Shown here one piece after another: positions 5,461 to 8,187 of a stretch of 8,187 bases of DNA. The stretch is from Clostridia bacterium (GTDB lineage: Bacteria; Bacillota; Clostridia; Saccharofermentanales; UBA5734). Within the stretch, counting starts at the first letter, position 1. The number at the start of each line of letters is the position of its first letter. Where the stretch lies: positions 1-8,187 of the forward strand of contig JAGOFF010000097.1 in assembly GCA_017997315.1 (NCBI GenBank). The letters are read 5' to 3'. The notes under the pieces are model-generated. The model saw only the letters and a program-made list of their open reading frames with translations, did no database searches and was not told where the DNA came from. Both the position numbers and the translations under genes were made by a program.

Positions 5461-6723
5461 TCAAACCGGTGACTCCGGAGAGGACGCGGGCTCCGGCGGA
5501 ACGATGGAGTCGTCCGCCATGCAGACCCGGTTTTTCCCCAGCCGCTTCGCCCGGTACATGGCTGCATCCGCCGTCTGGTACGCCTGGATCAGCGGATTCT
5601 CCGTTTCCGCCTCCAACATCGAGCCGCCGATGCTCACCGTAATGGGTATGGCCTCGCCGGTCGGCATGACATACGGATTCGCTTCAACGTGCTTCCGGAT
5701 CTTTTCCGCGACCGCCCGGACTTCTTCGGTCTGGATTCCGGGAAGCAGCACGGAGAATTCCTCTCCACCCCAGCGCGCGACGGCGTCGGTGATCCGGAGG
5801 TTATCGTGCACGAGCCGCGCGATATGACGGATCACATCGTCCCCCACCGGATGTCCGTACCGATCGTTGATCCGCTTGAAGTCGTCCGGATCGAAAATCA
5901 GCAGGCCCGCGGACCCGCGGTATCGGCGGATCCGCTGGATCTCCTCGACGACATGCTCTTCGAACCGGGAACGGTTGAGAAGTCCGGTCAACGGATCGTG
6001 CGCCGCCAGATGCACCAACCGGGCATTCGTTTCGTTCAATTCCCGCGTAGTTTGGTCGATGATGTGTTTCTGCCGGATATTCCGGACGATTCCCATCCAC
6101 AGCAGGACGGACACCCCTGCACACAGCGAGATGACTGCAAGACCGTTGACCTGGTTGGACTCGAGGACGGCCCTGTCTGGCTGGTGGATGCCGATGACCG
6201 CCAGAAAGCCTGCATAGGACAGCGCTGCCAACGGAAGGGAAATGAATGGGCGGCTATAGAACGCGAGCGCGCAAAAAAGACACACGAGCATGAACGGCGT
6301 GATGTTTGTCGTGATCCGCTGATCCGCCGCCGTGATCGCGATCCCTGCCGCCATCGTGTCGACGACGACGGCCCACGGCAGCACACGGCCCAGTCGGCAA
6401 GAAATGCGCTTCCGGCGTTTGACGACATAGTACAGCAGGTTCATGAGGAAATAGAAAACCGTCTGGATAAAGTGCACCAGGAAGATCTCCCTCCGCCAAG
6501 AGACATCTTCGGGAATGGAGCCTATGACCCCGACAAGGAAATGCACGGACAGAGAGGCGTGAACGGCGAAGGAAAACGCAGCGACGACGGGAAACCGGCG
6601 GATATTGAACTGATGTACCTCATCGACGATGTCTTTGTCGGCGGACAGCCATCCGAGGATCCGCCCAAGGCCGGCTGGCAAGTGGAGTGTCATACAAATC
6701 GTCCGGATCGGGCGCGGCCTCAC
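5461..6723 (-). CDS. Membrane-bound GGDEF diguanylate cyclase
   Basis: Predicted to make the second messenger cyclic di-GMP from two GTP, at the inner face of the membrane; 420 residues. After a soluble start of about 40 residues there are six predicted helices at about 44-67, 79-101, 114-132, 140-157, 160-179 and 193-213. This sensor region matches no named domain I recognise. A short helical linker (214-238) leads to the GGDEF domain: DPLTGLLNR (243-251), metal-site Asp278 in FDPDDFKRINDRYGH, active site GGEEF (319-323), and SIGG (365-368). RITD (310-313), five residues before GGEEF, is an intact RxxD product-inhibition site. The GTG at 6723 has AAGGG four bases upstream; ATG at 6693 is an alternative that removes ten basic residues. 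No EAL or HD-GYP domain is attached. It is divergent from the sugar transporter. Confidence 0.9.
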   Translation of the reverse strand: MRPRPIRTICMTLHLPAGLGRILGWLSADKDIVDEVHQFNIRRFPVVAAFSFAVHASLSVHFLVGVIGSIPEDVSWRREIFLVHFIQTVFYFLMNLLYYVVKRRKRISCRLGRVLPWAVVVDTMAAGIAITAADQRITTNITPFMLVCLFCALAFYSRPFISLPLAALSYAGFLAVIGIHQPDRAVLESNQVNGLAVISLCAGVSVLLWMGIVRNIRQKHIIDQTTRELNETNARLVHLAAHDPLTGLLNRSRFEEHVVEEIQRIRRYRGSAGLLIFDPDDFKRINDRYGHPVGDDVIRHIARLVHDNLRITDAVARWGGEEFSVLLPGIQTEEVRAVAEKIRKHVEANPYVMPTGEAIPITVSIGGSMLEAETENPLIQAYQTADAAMYRAKRLGKNRVCMADDSIVPPEPASSPESPV

Positions 6724-6765
6724 CGCACCCTTGATTGATCCAAAATGATTTCCCCCCTCAATAGA

Positions 6766-6774
6766 ATTTTACCA
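6766..6774 (-). promoter_or_regulatory. Extended -10 promoter candidate for the GGDEF gene
   Basis: On the minus strand the bases read TGGTAAAAT, an extended -10 element (TGn plus a hexamer matching five of six). A transcript would begin near 6759 and leave about 36 bases before the GTG at 6723. No clear -35 box is seen, which extended -10 promoters can tolerate. Confidence 0.45.
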
Positions 6775-6795
6775 ATGAAATCGCCGGATTATCTT

Positions 6796-6801
6796 TATAA
6801 T
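6796..6801 (+). promoter_or_regulatory. -10 box of the sugar transporter promoter
   Basis: A perfect TATAAT at 6796-6801, 44 bases before the start codon at 6845. The -35 region is poor (around 6773-6778), which suggests dependence on an activator or a weak basal promoter. The leader holds a small stem (CGGGT 6816-6820 with GCCCG 6824-6828) just before the ribosome binding site. Confidence 0.55.
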
Positions 6802-6844
6802 GGACAAAAAGGGGTCGGGTATCGCCCGGGGATGAGGATTCTTT

Positions 6845-8119
6845 ATGAAACTGGAATGGAAGCGGATCTTCATCATCGGGCTGGCGTTCTTTTCCGTATC
6901 CATCGCTTGGGGCGTCTATAATTCTTACGTTCCGGTCTTTCTGGAGAGGCTGATCAAACAGTCCACGCTGGTCGGTTTCGTGATGACGTTCGATAATATC
7001 GCTGGGCTGCTGTTCCAGCCGTTTTTCGGCAAGAAGAGTGACACGACCAAATCCAGGCTGGGGCGCAGAATCCCGTACATGGTGATCGGCGTACCCGTTG
7101 CCGCGGCTTTCATGATCCTCATCCCATATCATACGTCCGCCGGAACAAACACCCTGCAGATCCTGATGCTGATGGCTGCGGTCATAGGCATGAACTTCTT
7201 CATGTCCATCTACCGGGCTCCTGCGGTCGCCCTGATGCCGGACGCGACGCCGTCTCCGCTCCGCAGCCGGGCCAACGGGGTGATCAACTTCATGGGTGGA
7301 TTCGGTTCGGTCGCGGCGTTTGCGGTCGGGGGCTGGATGTTCAAACGCGGCGAATCGCTTCCGTTCGTCTTTGCCGCGGTCATGATGATCCTTGCCTTGG
7401 CGGCGCTGATGGCCTTCTATAAGGAACCTGCGGTTCCGTACTCCTCGGAGGACAACGGGGGCAGCGAATCCGAACACGGAGCGGCACTCTTTCTCCGCAG
7501 ACACGGCAAGGCTCCGCTGTACCGCCAAAACCCCAGCCTGCTGCTCATGCTCCTGTCGATTTTCTTCTGGTTTTGCGGGTACAACGGTGTCGAGACGTTC
7601 TTCACGCTGTTCTGCCAGCAAAAGTTTGACATGAATCCGGGCACCGCCTCCCAGTACCTTACATTCATGGCCATGACCTTCCTGGTGTTTGCGATTCCGT
7701 CCGGCATGATCGGATCCCGGTGGGGGCGCAAGCGCACCATGCTCGCGGGAGTCATTTTGATGGCTGGAATGTTCCTGCTGATCATCCTGCTCAACAGCAA
7801 GACCGCGTTGCCGATCATGCTGATCGGCGCGGGTATCGGTTGGGCTCTGATCAACATCAACTCCTATCCGACGATCGTCCAGATGGCGCCGAAAGGGGAA
7901 ACCGGAAAGTACACGGGGTTCTACTACGCGTTTTCATTCTCCGCCAGCATCGTCTCGCCGATCCTGTTCGGCTTTATCGCCGACCTGATGAAAAGCTACC
8001 GCTCGTTGTTCTACTACGGCATGGTGATGTTCCTGCTGGCGATCCTGACTCTGTCCCGCGTCAAGCTCCGCAAGGAGGAAATCGAGCCGCACGGACATGT
8101 GCTGGCTCCGGTTGAATGA
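6845..8119 (+). CDS. MFS transporter, GPH/SLC45-like (probable sugar:cation symporter)
   Basis: A twelve-helix inner-membrane permease of 424 residues. GAGGA at 6834-6838 lies 6 bases before the ATG. The loop after helix 2 reads FGKKSDTTKSRLGRRIPY (61-78), the SDxTxSRxGRRxPY form of MFS motif A typical of sucrose/maltose-type (SLC45, GPH) symporters. YRAPAVALMPDATP (123-136), followed by RSRANGVINFMGG, is another signature of this group. A charged central loop (about 193-230) separates the halves. The second half repeats motif A as GSRWGRKR (290-297). NSYPTIVQMAP (339-349) and GKYTGFYYAFSFSASIVSPILFG (354-376, described by ends) complete the C-terminal set. A sugar, perhaps a disaccharide, is the likely cargo by family; the exact substrate is not readable. 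The gene is divergent from the GGDEF gene, and no terminator is seen in the 68 bases after it. Confidence 0.88.
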   Translation: MKLEWKRIFIIGLAFFSVSIAWGVYNSYVPVFLERLIKQSTLVGFVMTFDNIAGLLFQPFFGKKSDTTKSRLGRRIPYMVIGVPVAAAFMILIPYHTSAGTNTLQILMLMAAVIGMNFFMSIYRAPAVALMPDATPSPLRSRANGVINFMGGFGSVAAFAVGGWMFKRGESLPFVFAAVMMILALAALMAFYKEPAVPYSSEDNGGSESEHGAALFLRRHGKAPLYRQNPSLLLMLLSIFFWFCGYNGVETFFTLFCQQKFDMNPGTASQYLTFMAMTFLVFAIPSGMIGSRWGRKRTMLAGVILMAGMFLLIILLNSKTALPIMLIGAGIGWALININSYPTIVQMAPKGETGKYTGFYYAFSFSASIVSPILFGFIADLMKSYRSLFYYGMVMFLLAILTLSRVKLRKEEIEPHGHVLAPVE

Positions 8120-8152
8120 AGAGATAACTGCAAACAGGCAGAGTAAAGGCAA

Positions 8153-8187
8153 ATGCCAGATAAAGCGCTGGGCGCAGAGGGGTTTGC
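8153..8187 (+). CDS. Possible start of another gene (runs off the right edge)
   Basis: An ATG at 8153, 33 bases after the transporter stop, opens a frame reading MPDKALGAEGF to the window end. AAAGG is placed a little close upstream (3 bases). If real, it would be cotranscribed with the sugar transporter, as no terminator separates them. Eleven codons are too few to name a product. Confidence 0.3.
   Translation, partial: MPDKALGAEGF

Noticed and set aside
5689..6738. A plus-strand open frame opposite the GGDEF gene
   Set aside because: Its translation is rich in charged residues without domain signals, while the opposite strand codes a complete GGDEF domain.

Overview
This is a GC-rich bacterial window. 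Its genes have strong AGGAGG-like ribosome binding sites, sigma-70-type promoters and classic hairpin-plus-T-tract terminators. That style, with a lipoprotein-anchored binding protein of the polar amino acid ABC type, suggests a high-GC Firmicutes/Clostridia-like organism. This is an inference from gene style; no rRNA or tRNA is present to test it.

Layout. (1) Positions 1-334, minus strand: the N-terminal part of an MFS transporter that runs off the left edge. (2) 455-1378, plus: a DMT/EamA-type ten-helix exporter, divergent from the first gene. Its promoter appears to sit directly on the GTG start codon, so the transcript may be leaderless. (3) 1537-3946, plus: a three-gene polar amino acid ABC importer (substrate-binding lipoprotein, permease, ATPase). 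A very strong hairpin lies between the binding protein and the permease, and the operon ends at a bidirectional terminator. (4) 4014-5249, minus: a NYN (PIN-like) nuclease-family protein with a long Ala/Pro/Lys-rich, internally repetitive tail, convergent with the ABC operon. (5) 5461-6723, minus: a membrane-bound GGDEF protein (diguanylate cyclase) with six predicted helices. (6) 6845-8119, plus: a GPH/SLC45-like MFS sugar transporter, divergent from the GGDEF gene across a 121-bp region with a promoter candidate in each direction. (7) The last 35 bases may open another coding region.

The most notable object is the substrate-binding protein at 1537-2400. Its domain order is rotated. The segment that normally ends a type-2 (SBP_bac_3) periplasmic binding protein comes directly after the lipoprotein signal, and is joined by a linker to the segment that normally begins the protein. 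The chain then stops at the point where the displaced C-terminal segment would normally continue. It therefore reads as a natural circular permutation in an otherwise ordinary amino acid transporter operon. Its permease and ATPase have normal architecture, so the permuted protein is probably functional.

The remaining genes look like a mix of transport and signalling functions with no obvious shared pathway. I see no CRISPR array, insertion sequence, tRNA, rRNA, riboswitch or phage gene.
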